The translations under genes and the position numbers were made by a program. Under the pieces are notes generated by a model that saw only the letters and a list, made by a program, of their open reading frames with translations, was not told where the DNA came from and searched no databases. A DNA stretch of 47,612 bases from the IMG/VR virus record IMGVR_UViG_3300025133_000187, positions 1 through 47,612 of that record. One strand, written 5' to 3'. This DNA is from a virus. Shown in pieces: positions 35,535 to 42,358 of this stretch; within the stretch, counting starts at the first letter, position 1; each line of letters opens with the position of its first letter.

Positions 35535-36302
35535 GTGGATGCGCTGGAAAAATATCAGGGTGGTTGGGACCGTGAAGCTGTGCATGCGCTGGCAGTGCAT
35601 GCGGCTGATGCGTACACGGATGCTCCGGCTGGCGGGGAACTGATTCACAGTCGCCGCACGGATACGCAGGCGTTTCTGCACGATTACGGCACGCACAGCG
35701 TGCTGGCCTTTCGCGGAACGGAGACTCCGCAGTTGATCGAACTGCTCTCGGTCAAGACTCCGTTCTTGCGGAGGTTTCGTGATATTCTGACAGACATGAT
35801 GATCACGCAGGTGGATTGGGTGTGTGGCGGCAGGGTCCATCACGGATTCCACCGTGCGTTCCGGTCGGTTGAGGGGTCGCTGGAATCGGCACTTGGTCGT
35901 CTGAGTGATGAGAGCCGGTCAAACCTCTTCATATGCGGTCATTCTCTGGGTGGATCGCTCGCCACCCTTGCGGCATCACGGTTCCCGTTTCGCATGGTTG
36001 CTACCTTCGGTTCCCCGCGTGTGGGCAATCGTCGTTTCGCCCGCGTATTTGGCCTGTCCAATGCTGGTCGGTATTACCGGGTGGTCAACCGGGCAGATGT
36101 CGTGGCGCGAGTGCCTGTTCCAATCAGGTATGCGCACTGCGGCGTGCCGATTTTCATCCTTCATGACGGGCAGCTGTGGCCGAGACCGGGCCTGGGTGTG
36201 CGGATGGTGGCTCTCGTGCGGAATCTGATGCGAGGCAGAAGCGTCGTAATTTCCGATCACGGGATGGACAATTATTTGCAGGCGTTGGAGACCAAAAAAT
36301 GA
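35535..36302 (+). CDS. Class 3 lipase-like alpha/beta hydrolase
   Basis: The product is 255 aa from GTG 35535. The lipase-3 signature is complete: THSVLAFRGTE, VHHGFHRAF, ICGHSLGGSLATLAA (nucleophile Ser 137), ATFGSPRVGNRRFA, VVNRADVVARVP (Asp 188) and SDHGMDNYLQAL (His 242). All three catalytic residues are present, so it should hydrolyse lipid or other esters. There is no signal peptide, so it would act from the cytoplasm or need membrane opening. The stop overlaps the protease start (ATGA). In this spot it is a candidate for attacking the host membrane at exit. Confidence 0.88.
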   Translation: MDALEKYQGGWDREAVHALAVHAADAYTDAPAGGELIHSRRTDTQAFLHDYGTHSVLAFRGTETPQLIELLSVKTPFLRRFRDILTDMMITQVDWVCGGRVHHGFHRAFRSVEGSLESALGRLSDESRSNLFICGHSLGGSLATLAASRFPFRMVATFGSPRVGNRRFARVFGLSNAGRYYRVVNRADVVARVPVPIRYAHCGVPIFILHDGQLWPRPGLGVRMVALVRNLMRGRSVVISDHGMDNYLQALETKK

Positions 36303-37852
36303 TCAGTATTACCGCTGCGTCAATCGTGCTGTTGACCGCTGGATGGGCAGACCGGCCGGTTGAGTACCCTCTCATGCGGGTTGGTGGTGCGACGGCATTC
36401 GTTGTGGACAACAATCTGCTGCTGCATTGTATTCATGGTGTTCCCCCGTCGAAGACGCATATCAATCTGGTGGGTGGATCATCGGCGACCCGCGTTTCTA
36501 CGCTGCAAATGAACCCGATGCTGCCTGGTTGGCACGCACCGGCGAACAGTGATGGTACGAAGGAGGCCACGCGAGATGGGGTCACGGTCTGGCAGCTGCC
36601 GCAGCGATATCACACGCTGCAGCTGGCCCGTGATGACCCGGAGGTGGGAGACTTCTGCCGCGTTCAGGGGTATCCGGAAATGAAGTTTGAGCAGCAGACC
36701 GGCCGTGTCAAACGGATTGGGAAGTATCAGATGGAAATCACCTGTCTGGTGCGGCCAGGTTACAGCGGAGGCCCGGTATTGAACGCGGCCGGCGAGGTGA
36801 TCGGTATGGTTTGTTCGGTGACCGGTCCGCAGCACACTCCGCACCAGGAATACTGGGGGAGTGGCTGCGTAAAGCTCTCCACACTGAAATCTGCTGTGGC
36901 GATGGCGCAGAAAACTGCCCCAGGTCCGGAGTTACTGGAACCAGTCGCAGCCGAGCATTTGCCGGTGACGGATCGCCAGCCGGCTCAGGCCCAGCGTCAG
37001 GTTGTGGCGTTTGTGACAGAAAACTGCGGCGGTTGTGATGCGCTGAAGAATGACATAAAGCAGGGGCATTTCCGCCAGTTTAATATGGTTGTCGAGAACT
37101 ATTCACGGTCAACTCGTACCTGGCAGGATGGTGGCGAGTTGTTTGAGGAGTTTTGTCGAGCGACGAAATACAACGGTGGTCGGATCGTGTTTCCGGTGGT
37201 CTGGGTACGTGGCAGCACTCAGTACAAATCTGGGTATCTCCCTGCTCGTCGCGGTGGTCTGATCGGATTTATTGCGGGGATCCTTGACGGTGTGGCTGCG
37301 GTGGTGGTGGGTGAGCCGGAATCCGCCCCCTTCCCACAACCGTATCCGTTGGATGAGGATGAGAAGGTGTCCGACACGGTCCCGAAACCGGAAACCACTC
37401 CCGCACCGACGTCTGATCTGCGCAAGTCAATTGATGAGTTGCGAGAGGACATCACTGCGATCAAATCTGGCAATTTGTTCGAGAAAATTGGAGCGGTGCG
37501 GAGTCTCCGTGACGATGTGGCAGCAGTTAAGGCTGAGGCGTCAGATGCGTTGACTGTCGCACGGTCGGCGGAATCGGATGTGGAGAAAAAGCTCACAGAG
37601 CAGGCAGACCAGCTGCGAAAAGACATCGAGAACGTCCGCAGCGGGAACCCGTTTCTGAAAGCGAAGGGTGCGCTGGCCTTGAAAAAGGACGTAAAATCCT
37701 CGATCGATCTGGTCAAGGGTCAGGTCACAGAGATTAAAGCACTTGAGCCGGCGGCACTGATTGGCCTGATTGGTGCTATTCGAGCGTTTCTACGCCGGCG
37801 AAAAGAGGATCAGGAAGCGGACGAACTGGCTCAGATAGGAGGTGCGGCATGA
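36299..37852 (+). CDS. Trypsin-like protease fused to CGGC thioredoxin-like domain and coiled coil
   Basis: The start is ATG 36299, overlapping the lipase stop, giving 517 aa; the longer upstream frame runs through the lipase gene. Residues 1-17 look like a signal peptide (MISITAASIVLLTAGWA). The protease part has LLHCIHG (His 43), RDGVTVWQL (Asp 93) and RPGYSGGPVLN (Ser 156), so the triad is plausible. Residues 235-330 start VVAFVTENCGGCDALK, a thioredoxin/glutaredoxin-like CxxC. Then Pro-rich linkers, a coiled coil (about 395-490) and a hydrophobic segment LIGLIGAIRAFL lead to a charged end. It probably acts outside the inner membrane or tethered to it. Confidence 0.8.
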   Translation: MISITAASIVLLTAGWADRPVEYPLMRVGGATAFVVDNNLLLHCIHGVPPSKTHINLVGGSSATRVSTLQMNPMLPGWHAPANSDGTKEATRDGVTVWQLPQRYHTLQLARDDPEVGDFCRVQGYPEMKFEQQTGRVKRIGKYQMEITCLVRPGYSGGPVLNAAGEVIGMVCSVTGPQHTPHQEYWGSGCVKLSTLKSAVAMAQKTAPGPELLEPVAAEHLPVTDRQPAQAQRQVVAFVTENCGGCDALKNDIKQGHFRQFNMVVENYSRSTRTWQDGGELFEEFCRATKYNGGRIVFPVVWVRGSTQYKSGYLPARRGGLIGFIAGILDGVAAVVVGEPESAPFPQPYPLDEDEKVSDTVPKPETTPAPTSDLRKSIDELREDITAIKSGNLFEKIGAVRSLRDDVAAVKAEASDALTVARSAESDVEKKLTEQADQLRKDIENVRSGNPFLKAKGALALKKDVKSSIDLVKGQVTEIKALEPAALIGLIGAIRAFLRRRKEDQEADELAQIGGAA

Positions 37853-38094
37853 TTACGGCAATACTGGGAAGCACGGTCCTGCAGGGTGCGGTGGTGTATT
37901 TGCTGTCGGACAAGGCCGGCAGTTGGGCGTCCAATCTTCTCAGCAAAAAAGGTTTGCTGGGTTTGGGTACGAAAGCCTCAAAGGCTGTCGCTACGAACAG
38001 GCTGGAGCGTCGTCGCACGCAGGCGCGAGATGAGCGTGTTGCGTTTCTGCAGTCGGAGATCGATCGGCTGAATGGAGATGCGACCGATGCGTAG
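37849..38094 (+). CDS. Small membrane protein, holin-like candidate
   Basis: The product is 81 aa from an ATG overlapping the protease stop, behind AGGAGGTG. One hydrophobic helix at the start (MITAILGSTVLQGAVVYLLS) is followed by a Gly/Leu/Lys amphipathic part and a charged helical tail (NRLERRRTQARDERVAFLQSEIDRL). One membrane segment plus a charged tail fits small holins or pinholins, but also many other phage membrane proteins. Confidence 0.6.
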   Translation: MITAILGSTVLQGAVVYLLSDKAGSWASNLLSKKGLLGLGTKASKAVATNRLERRRTQARDERVAFLQSEIDRLNGDATDA

Positions 38095-38521
38095 ATACGT
38101 GCTGATCAGCCTTATTGGCCTTGTTGGTATTGGCATCGGGCGTGTGTCAGTGTCTGAACCGGCCCCTGTCACTGGCTGGACAACCCCGGCTACGGTGGTG
38201 AGTGTTTACGACGGTGATACTCTCACGGTCCAAGTCACTCGCCGTATGCGTGTGAGGATTCTGGATTGCTGGTGTAGTGAAATCCGGACTCGCGACAAAG
38301 CGGAGAAAGCCAAGGGTTTCGCTGCGCGGGATCACCTGAAATCGATACTTCCGGAGGGGAGTCAGGTAGTTCTGCAGATACCGAACTACACAGATTTGGG
38401 TAAATCGTTCACGTTTGGGCGAGTGCTGGGACAGGTGTGGCTACCGGATGGAGAGTCGTCGATAGCGGAGCAGATGGTGGCCTCGGGCCACGCGACAAAA
38501 ACGAAACAGCAACGGAGGTGA
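38087..38521 (+). CDS. Secreted SNase-like (thermonuclease) protein
   Basis: The start is ATG 38087 behind GGAG (in-frame ATGs at 38072 and 38078 are alternatives), giving 144 aa. A signal or anchor segment (MRRYVLISLIGLVGIGIGRVSV) comes first, then the staphylococcal-nuclease pattern: ATVVSVYDGDTLTVQV, MRVRILDCWCSEIRTRDKAEKAKGFAARDHL, GSQVVLQIP and GKSFTFGRVLGQVWL. The Asp of YDGDT and Arg of GRVLG are in place; the usual IDTPE is replaced by LDCWCSEI, so activity needs care. Such enzymes cut DNA or RNA outside the cytoplasm. Confidence 0.8.
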   Translation: MRRYVLISLIGLVGIGIGRVSVSEPAPVTGWTTPATVVSVYDGDTLTVQVTRRMRVRILDCWCSEIRTRDKAEKAKGFAARDHLKSILPEGSQVVLQIPNYTDLGKSFTFGRVLGQVWLPDGESSIAEQMVASGHATKTKQQRR

Positions 38522-38524
38522 CAA

Positions 38525-38737
38525 GTGGGAACGACTAAGAAAACAGCAATGTCGATTCGGGACACTGTGTCCCAAAATCTGTCTTCAGCCGATCGATGGC
38601 AGCTGGTGTGTGCGGTCACTCCAGCGATCGTGCAGCGGTTGTCGGATTCGGACCCGAAACGAGTGGCTGATCGTACCCTCACGGTCGTGAATGCCGTGGT
38701 AGCTGGGTTCATTAAGGAACGGGATGAACGCACCTGA
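38525..38737 (+). CDS. Small protein, unknown function
   Basis: The product is 70 aa from GTG 38525 behind CGGAGGTG. It is mostly helical (LSSADRWQLVCAVTPAIVQRLSDSDPKRVADRTLTVVNAVVAGFIKERDER). One copy of the 13-bp palindrome lies inside its first codons, where it spells RDTVSQ. A second ATG at 38549 has no good SD. Overlaps the next gene by 14 bases. Confidence 0.55.
   Translation: MGTTKKTAMSIRDTVSQNLSSADRWQLVCAVTPAIVQRLSDSDPKRVADRTLTVVNAVVAGFIKERDERT
38560..38572. promoter_or_regulatory. Palindrome GGACAC-T-GTGTCC, operator-like copy 5
   Basis: A perfect palindrome (with flanks GGGACACTGTGTCCC) located 35 bases inside the gene starting at 38525, the only copy within a coding region. It could still control a promoter for the downstream exit genes. 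Confidence 0.5.
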
Positions 38738-39167
38738 TGAGAACATTCATTCGATGGATTGGGGATCGGGCGGCAAAACGAACGCGATCATGCGTTTGAC
38801 GATGCAGGTTGCCAAGCTCGAAACTACGGTCAAGCAAGTGAGCGATGACGTTCGCGAGTCGGATCCCGATGCGCACCGGGAGCGGCTGGCTAAGATGGAC
38901 GCAAAGCTCGATGTGCTGGAGTCGCGGCTGGCTGTCACCGAGAAGGCTATGTCTGAACTGGATGATCTGAAAAGTGCGGCCAGATGGTTGTCTCCGAAAA
39001 ATGCCGGCATTCTGTTCATGGTCCTGTTTGGCGGTTCGACCGCAGCCAGTACGGCGATCGACCGTGTGACGCACGATCCGTCTACGGTCGAGCAGAAAAT
39101 CGAAACTCAGGACCAGCAGATGCAGCGTCTGATCGAGCAGTTGCAGCGGATGCAACAGGATGAATGA
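38724..39167 (+). CDS. Coiled-coil membrane protein, possible holin or spanin-like
   Basis: The product is 147 aa. A long N-terminal coiled coil (MRLTMQVAKLETTVKQVSDDVRESD...LAKMDAKLDVLESRLAVTEKAMSELDDL, about 25-85) is followed by one hydrophobic segment (NAGILFMVLFGGSTAASTAI, about 94-113) and a second short coiled coil (VEQKIETQDQQMQRLIEQLQRMQQ). This coil-TM-coil layout recalls XhlA-type or unusual holins. It overlaps the CAP gene by 4 bases (ATGA). Confidence 0.6.
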   Translation: MNAPDENIHSMDWGSGGKTNAIMRLTMQVAKLETTVKQVSDDVRESDPDAHRERLAKMDAKLDVLESRLAVTEKAMSELDDLKSAARWLSPKNAGILFMVLFGGSTAASTAIDRVTHDPSTVEQKIETQDQQMQRLIEQLQRMQQDE

Positions 39168-39571
39168 GTTACGTTCGCAATGCCTCAAGATGGTCTGAAT
39201 CCATGACGATTCTGCTGTTGTGCCTTGTTCCGGGCATACCATCCGCAATTCACGATCCGTCCACGGTCGCGATGCACCGGTCAGCGATGCAGTGGCGCAG
39301 ACACTATGGGCTGGCGGAACAGTCACTGGATGAGGACTGTTGTCGTCTGGCCCAGCAGCACGCAAAGTACATGGCACGGCATGAATACTACGAACACGGT
39401 GCAAATGACCAGGTGATCACAATTGGCTATCGGACTCCAGCTGCAGCGGTACGCAGCTGGATTTACTCTCCCCCTCACCTGCGGTGGATGCTGTCAGGCA
39501 ACAAAAAGGCCGGCTGGGGGCATGCTGTTTCCCCGGCCGGCCGGCACTACTGGTGTGGAGTGTTTCGTTAG
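39164..39571 (+). CDS. Secreted CAP (SCP/PR1)-domain protein
   Basis: The product is 135 aa from an ATG overlapping the previous stop. A signal-like stretch (MTILLLCLVPGIPSA, about 14-28) is followed by VAMHRSAMQWRRHYGLAEQSLDEDCCRLAQQHAKYMARHEYYEHG and AAVRSWIYSPPHLRWMLSGNKKAGWGHAV, ending YWCGVFR. These match the CAP pattern (first His, Glu of the HAxxMA helix, SPxH and the closing W/YW strand). CAP proteins bind lipids or act as peptidases or inhibitors; in a phage exit cassette the role is unknown. It ends convergent with the minus-strand array. Confidence 0.75.
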   Translation: MSYVRNASRWSESMTILLLCLVPGIPSAIHDPSTVAMHRSAMQWRRHYGLAEQSLDEDCCRLAQQHAKYMARHEYYEHGANDQVITIGYRTPAAAVRSWIYSPPHLRWMLSGNKKAGWGHAVSPAGRHYWCGVFR

Positions 39572-39972
39572 TCAAGAGTCTCCACGATGCCTCCACCGGC
39601 ATATGCCTCAACGCAGGCGTCCTTGTATCTAGCGGTGATTAACGCCTTGCGTCGTTCCTCCCGCTGATCCCATCGCGGGTGGTCTGGATACTGATCGACA
39701 TACTGGTAGGGATCATATTTCGAAAGCTGCTCGATCAGATCACTCTTCCGGTCTGTACCGGCGAACACGGTCGTCACGTCGTTTTCACGTTCGATTTCGG
39801 TCACATACTCCACCTGACCGACCAGAGTCCCGGCAGTGGTACGGTACAGCGTGACCACATGCCAACGCATAGTCCACTCAGGTTTCGCGTGTTCCGGTCG
39901 CCTGCCGCCTCGACCAATCATGTCACCGTCGAAGGTGAGGTCTGGCAGGCCGGTTCTCTGCAGAGTTATCAT
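39568..39972 (-). CDS. Unknown protein, last gene of the minus-strand array
   Basis: The product is 134 aa from ATG 39972 behind GGAG. A beta-rich first half (WHVVTLYRTTAGTLVGQVEYVTEIERENDVTTVFAG) leads into a charged helical half (DQREERRKALITARYKDACVEAYAGG). It overlaps the convergent CAP gene by 4 bases at the 3' ends. The upstream stop is 4 bases away, so it is coupled to the HTH-like gene before it. No family was recognised. Confidence 0.6.
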   Translation of the reverse strand: MITLQRTGLPDLTFDGDMIGRGGRRPEHAKPEWTMRWHVVTLYRTTAGTLVGQVEYVTEIERENDVTTVFAGTDRKSDLIEQLSKYDPYQYVDQYPDHPRWDQREERRKALITARYKDACVEAYAGGGIVETLD

Positions 39973-39976
39973 TGCA

Positions 39977-40213
39977 CTATCTCCATGCCCTGCGCAGGCC
40001 CAGTTTCCGCCGCATCTGAGATGCGAGTACGTGGAACGATTTCGTCGGCCGGCGAAGTATTTTGTCGTGTTTCAGCAGGCGTGCCAGCTGCCTGTTATTC
40101 AGGTCCGGCGCAGCGGACAAGTAGTCGCAGATCGCCCCGGTGATCGTCATCTTGAACTCCGTGACCTGATGTTTTGCCAGGAGTTTCGGATCGGTAATCT
40201 CGGTGACATTCAT
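39977..40213 (-). CDS. Small helical protein, unknown
   Basis: The start is ATG 40213 behind AGGGAGT, giving 78 aa; the longer frame only adds leader sequence. Helical and basic (DPKLLAKHQVTEFKMTITGAICDYL, LNNRQLARLLKHDKILRRPTKSFHVLASQMRRKLGL). The spacing NNRQLARLL...SFHVLASQMRR could be a small HTH-like DNA-binding fold. The leader element with stem-loop lies directly upstream. Confidence 0.6.
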   Translation of the reverse strand: MNVTEITDPKLLAKHQVTEFKMTITGAICDYLSAAPDLNNRQLARLLKHDKILRRPTKSFHVLASQMRRKLGLRRAWR

Positions 40214-40310
40214 CGGTGTGTACTCCCTGTGTATTTGCCTGCCAGGTGCCGGGCAGTTGCGGCTCGATCGCGAATCGCGATCACTCTCACCCTTTATCAG
40301 ATCACGGTCT
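40214..40310 (-). repeat. Leader element copy (stem-loop CTGCC..GGCAG plus 17-bp palindrome)
   Basis: Contains CTGCC...GGCAG at 40239-40256 and the perfect palindrome GATCGCGAATCGCGATC at 40266-40282. A CACGGTC motif is near 40303. The ATG-proximal part is diverged (SD AGGGAGT rather than TGGAGATTACGACC). It separates the 78-aa gene from the 181-aa gene upstream. Confidence 0.7.
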
Positions 40311-40856
40311 CTATTCTGGGTCACAGTGTGGGAAGTGGTCCTGGATTTCAAGCAGGCTCTTTTGCAGCGCGGTGAACAGTTCTGGGTGCAGTGGGAAATC
40401 GTCGTTCAGGTCAATGATCGACCGGCAGTCCAGCCAGAGGTGTCGGATTGCTGTATCGCCGGGCGATAACTGCTGTGCCGTGGTGGATTCTCCCTGGCCC
40501 AGGTCCGCAGAATCGTCCAACGGATAGAAATGCAGGCTCCAATGAAATCCGCATTCATACCAGTAGCCATGGCCGGCCAGGAACGTCTGGAATTGTTCCA
40601 TCAATTGCCAGTCTCCGTCACTCGGGAAACCGTAATTCAGGGCCACGCACAGGTCGCCTTCGGTGATCAGCGTGCCTCCTGCAGCGGTGTTTCCGTACGG
40701 TTCTCCACGGTCCTGCCACTGCGACTGGGTGTACAGCCTGCCGCAGCGGCTGTGGACTGGGTCGTCCGAGTCCCAGAAATCGTGATATGTTCCGGATCTG
40801 AGCCACTCGACGAGGGCAGTGTGGAATTCGGCTGGGGGTGTGGTTGTCTGTTTCAT
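40311..40856 (-). CDS. Unknown protein (181 aa) with leader element
   Basis: The start is ATG 40856, 9 bases behind the leader's GGAG. Sequence rich in aromatic and acidic residues (FHTALVEWLRSGTYHDFWDSDDPVHSRCG, GYWYECGFHWSLHFYPLDDSADL, DTAIRHLWLDCRSIIDLNDDFPLHPELFTALQKSLLEIQ). It looks like a single folded domain of the small phage-unknown type. No catalytic pattern was found. Confidence 0.65.
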   Translation of the reverse strand: MKQTTTPPAEFHTALVEWLRSGTYHDFWDSDDPVHSRCGRLYTQSQWQDRGEPYGNTAAGGTLITEGDLCVALNYGFPSDGDWQLMEQFQTFLAGHGYWYECGFHWSLHFYPLDDSADLGQGESTTAQQLSPGDTAIRHLWLDCRSIIDLNDDFPLHPELFTALQKSLLEIQDHFPHCDPE

Positions 40857-40929
40857 GGTCGTAATCTCCAGTCTGCCGGTATGCCGGGCAGTTGCGGCTG
40901 GATCGCGAATCGCGATCACTGATTTTGGG
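40857..40929 (-). repeat. Leader element copy, best preserved
   Basis: In the sense of the minus-strand genes it carries GATCGCGATTCGCGATC (40901-40917), the stem CTGCCGGTATGCCGGGCAG region at 40873-40891 and the SD block ACTGGAGATTACGACC running straight into ATG 40856. It is the reference copy for the others. Confidence 0.85.
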
Positions 40930-41361
40930 TCAGTCAGTCACGGTCTGGTCCTTGTTCCTGCCTGATTCTATGAGGAACCGGAGTACCTCATCCTCCAAGG
41001 GCTGCGAGGTGAACTGGCACGGTTCCACCACCTCGACCGTGCAGCATCCGAACCGGTGATCAATCTGTGTCCGCAACCTCTCTCCTGCAGGCATCAAGGG
41101 GTCGCGGATGCCTGCCTCTGGTTCGAGCCTGTCATGGATGCGGATCCAGGTGTGATCGTCTGCCAGCGGGAAGTCGGCAGCGAAGTCTTCTGGAAGCGCA
41201 TTGCATGCGCCCCGCACAACCAGGCGGTCGGCTAACAAATTGTCCTTGATCCATTCGACAACCCGCTGCCGTGGTGCTGAGGTTAGCCACAATCGTGGAT
41301 CCCCAGCTTCATCCACACCCAGTTGCACGACCTCCATCTCGACGATTACACGTATCGTCAT
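40930..41361 (-). CDS. Unknown protein (143 aa)
   Basis: The start is ATG 41361 behind TGGAGGAT; the longer frame runs through the terminator. It begins with a beta strand (MTIRVIVEMEVVQLGVDEAG), and the rest is mixed (RQRVVEWIKDNLLADRLVVRG, HTWIRIHDRLEPEAG, FGCCTVEVVEPCQFTSQPLEDEVLRFLIESG). Not recognised. Its leader is not of the repeated type; it follows an intrinsic terminator instead. Confidence 0.6.
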   Translation of the reverse strand: MTIRVIVEMEVVQLGVDEAGDPRLWLTSAPRQRVVEWIKDNLLADRLVVRGACNALPEDFAADFPLADDHTWIRIHDRLEPEAGIRDPLMPAGERLRTQIDHRFGCCTVEVVEPCQFTSQPLEDEVLRFLIESGRNKDQTVTD

Positions 41362-41380
41362 AGCAATCCTCCAGTCAGGG

Positions 41381-41413
41381 TAAAAATCAGGGGGGCTGAA
41401 ACAGCCAACCCCC
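41381..41413 (-). terminator. Intrinsic terminator, minus strand
   Basis: On the minus strand GGGGGTTGGCTG-TTT-CAGCCCCCC forms a strong stem with a two-base bulge, followed by TGATTTTTA. It lies 14 bases behind the stop of the 107-aa gene and ends that transcript. Confidence 0.8.
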
Positions 41414-41426
41414 TCACCTCTTGCGT

Positions 41427-41750
41427 TTAGATACTCACTCTCCACAGCATCCCATCGAGACATTCACGCAGGGCTGCGTGTTCCTCAGGCTTGAAGCTGT
41501 CGATAGCCTTCAGAACTTTCTTCAACTTCCCGGTCATCCGCCGGGCGACTGCCTTAGCACCAGCCATTTCAAATATCTGCCAGTCATCAGGCGTAACCGG
41601 AATTTGATACGGGCGTCTGAGATAATGCTGGCGGATACAGTGCTGAAACTCACCGTCAGGTTCAGTGTCAGCCGCTCCAAACTCAGCTGTCTCAGCAGTG
41701 AGAGTCTCAAATTCTTTCCATGCTGCTTCAAGTTTTTCGACAGAACTCAT
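41427..41750 (-). CDS. Unknown small protein (107 aa)
   Basis: The start is ATG 41750 behind AGAGGAAA. Helical throughout (SVEKLEAAWKEFETLTAETAEFGA, GAKAVARRMTGKLKKVLKAIDSFKPEEHAALRECLDGML) with a short middle (PYQIPVTPDDWQIFEMAG). It stands alone between terminators on both sides, so it is probably a single-gene transcript. Function unknown. Confidence 0.65.
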   Translation of the reverse strand: MSSVEKLEAAWKEFETLTAETAEFGAADTEPDGEFQHCIRQHYLRRPYQIPVTPDDWQIFEMAGAKAVARRMTGKLKKVLKAIDSFKPEEHAALRECLDGMLWRVSI

Positions 41751-41776
41751 GGCGTTTCCTCTGCAGTAAGAGAACA

Positions 41777-41885
41777 GGGGGCTGGAACATCCAACCCCTT
41801 AATCGCAGCTTAATCGCACTTCATGGTAAAAATCAGGGGGGGCTGAGAACATCCAACCCCCTTAATCGCAGCTTAATCGCACTTC
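41777..41885 (-). terminator. Duplicated terminator-like element (two copies)
   Basis: A 46-base block (GGGGCTG..AACATCCAACCCC followed by TTAATCGCAGCTTAATCGCA) occurs at 41778-41823 and again at 41839-41885. Each has a GGGG/CCCC stem; the second copy is followed on the minus strand by TGATTTTTACC (A-run at 41828-41832) and is a good intrinsic terminator (41827-41861). The first is weaker. Confidence 0.65.
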
Positions 41886-41919
41886 GAGGTCTGTGAGACA
41901 GCACACAGATCCTGCCATG

Positions 41920-42070
41920 AACGGAACCGAACGGAACTGCCAACGGAACCGAACGGAACCGAACGGAACTGCCAACGGAACCGAACGGAACCGAACGGAA
42001 CTGCCAACGGAACCGAACGGAACCGAACGGAACTGCCAACGGAACCGAACGGAACCGAACGGAACCGAAT
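41920..42070. repeat. Non-coding 32-bp tandem array (iteron-like)
   Basis: The block GGAACTGCCAAC begins at 41933, 41965, 41997 and 42029, a period of exactly 32 bases; each unit also contains two GGAACCGAAC subrepeats. A truncated unit (GGAACCGAATCG) closes it at 42061. No supported gene covers it: the open frames across it are repeat translations. It lies in the 371-base gap 41751-42121, together with the duplicated terminators. Replication-origin iterons or a ParB-type centromere are the main ideas. Confidence 0.8.
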
Positions 42071-42121
42071 CGTCCATAAAACGCCAGAAATATCGAATCT
42101 GCGGTTGCGTCGTGTTGTGCG

Positions 42122-42358
42122 TCATACCACTGGCATTCCGCATGATCCGCAGTACAGGTCAGGGTCCACGGTATCGACCTCCGTAGACCCGCAGTGCGGG
42201 CAGTCACTGTCGATCGTGTCGTCGGACTGCAGATCGCGATCACTCTCGACCGTGATCCGGTCACGGTGTCTGATCCAGTCCACCAGTGTCGTCATGATCA
42301 GCAGGAATAAACCCGCGATCAGGACAAACGGGGTGATGGTGTGCATGGTTTCGGTCAT
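42122..42358 (-). CDS. Small membrane protein with C-terminal zinc ribbon
   Basis: The start is ATG 42358 behind AAGGAGGG, overlapping the previous stop (ATGA), giving 78 aa. One membrane helix (TITPFVLIAGLFLLIMTTLVDWI, about 7-29), a charged linker, then CPHCGSTEVDTVDPDLYCGSCG, a four-Cys zinc ribbon at the C-terminal end. It would be anchored with the ribbon most likely in the cytoplasm. Confidence 0.75.
   Translation of the reverse strand: MTETMHTITPFVLIAGLFLLIMTTLVDWIRHRDRITVESDRDLQSDDTIDSDCPHCGSTEVDTVDPDLYCGSCGMPVV

Noticed and set aside
35527-35555. TTGACG - 17 bases - AAATAT as a sigma70-type promoter
   Set aside because: It spans the lipase start codon and ribosome-binding region, so a transcript from it would lack the lipase start; most likely chance.
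37367-37380. GTGTCCGACACGGTC as a sixth copy of the 13-bp palindrome
   Set aside because: The half-sites are in the wrong order and spacing; it is coding sequence containing the common CACGGTC.
40317-40330. GGGTCACAGTGTGG as a degenerate palindrome copy
   Set aside because: Two arm mismatches break the symmetry, and it lies at the end of a coding frame.
41920-42070. Regular 32-bp repeats as a CRISPR array
   Set aside because: Units are contiguous and contain subrepeats, with no unique spacers and no cas gene nearby.
41833-42264. Frames across the 32-bp array (SVRFRSVPLAVPFG and NGTERNCQRN types)
   Set aside because: These are translations of the repeat that stay open only because of its composition; no SD and no non-repeat domain.
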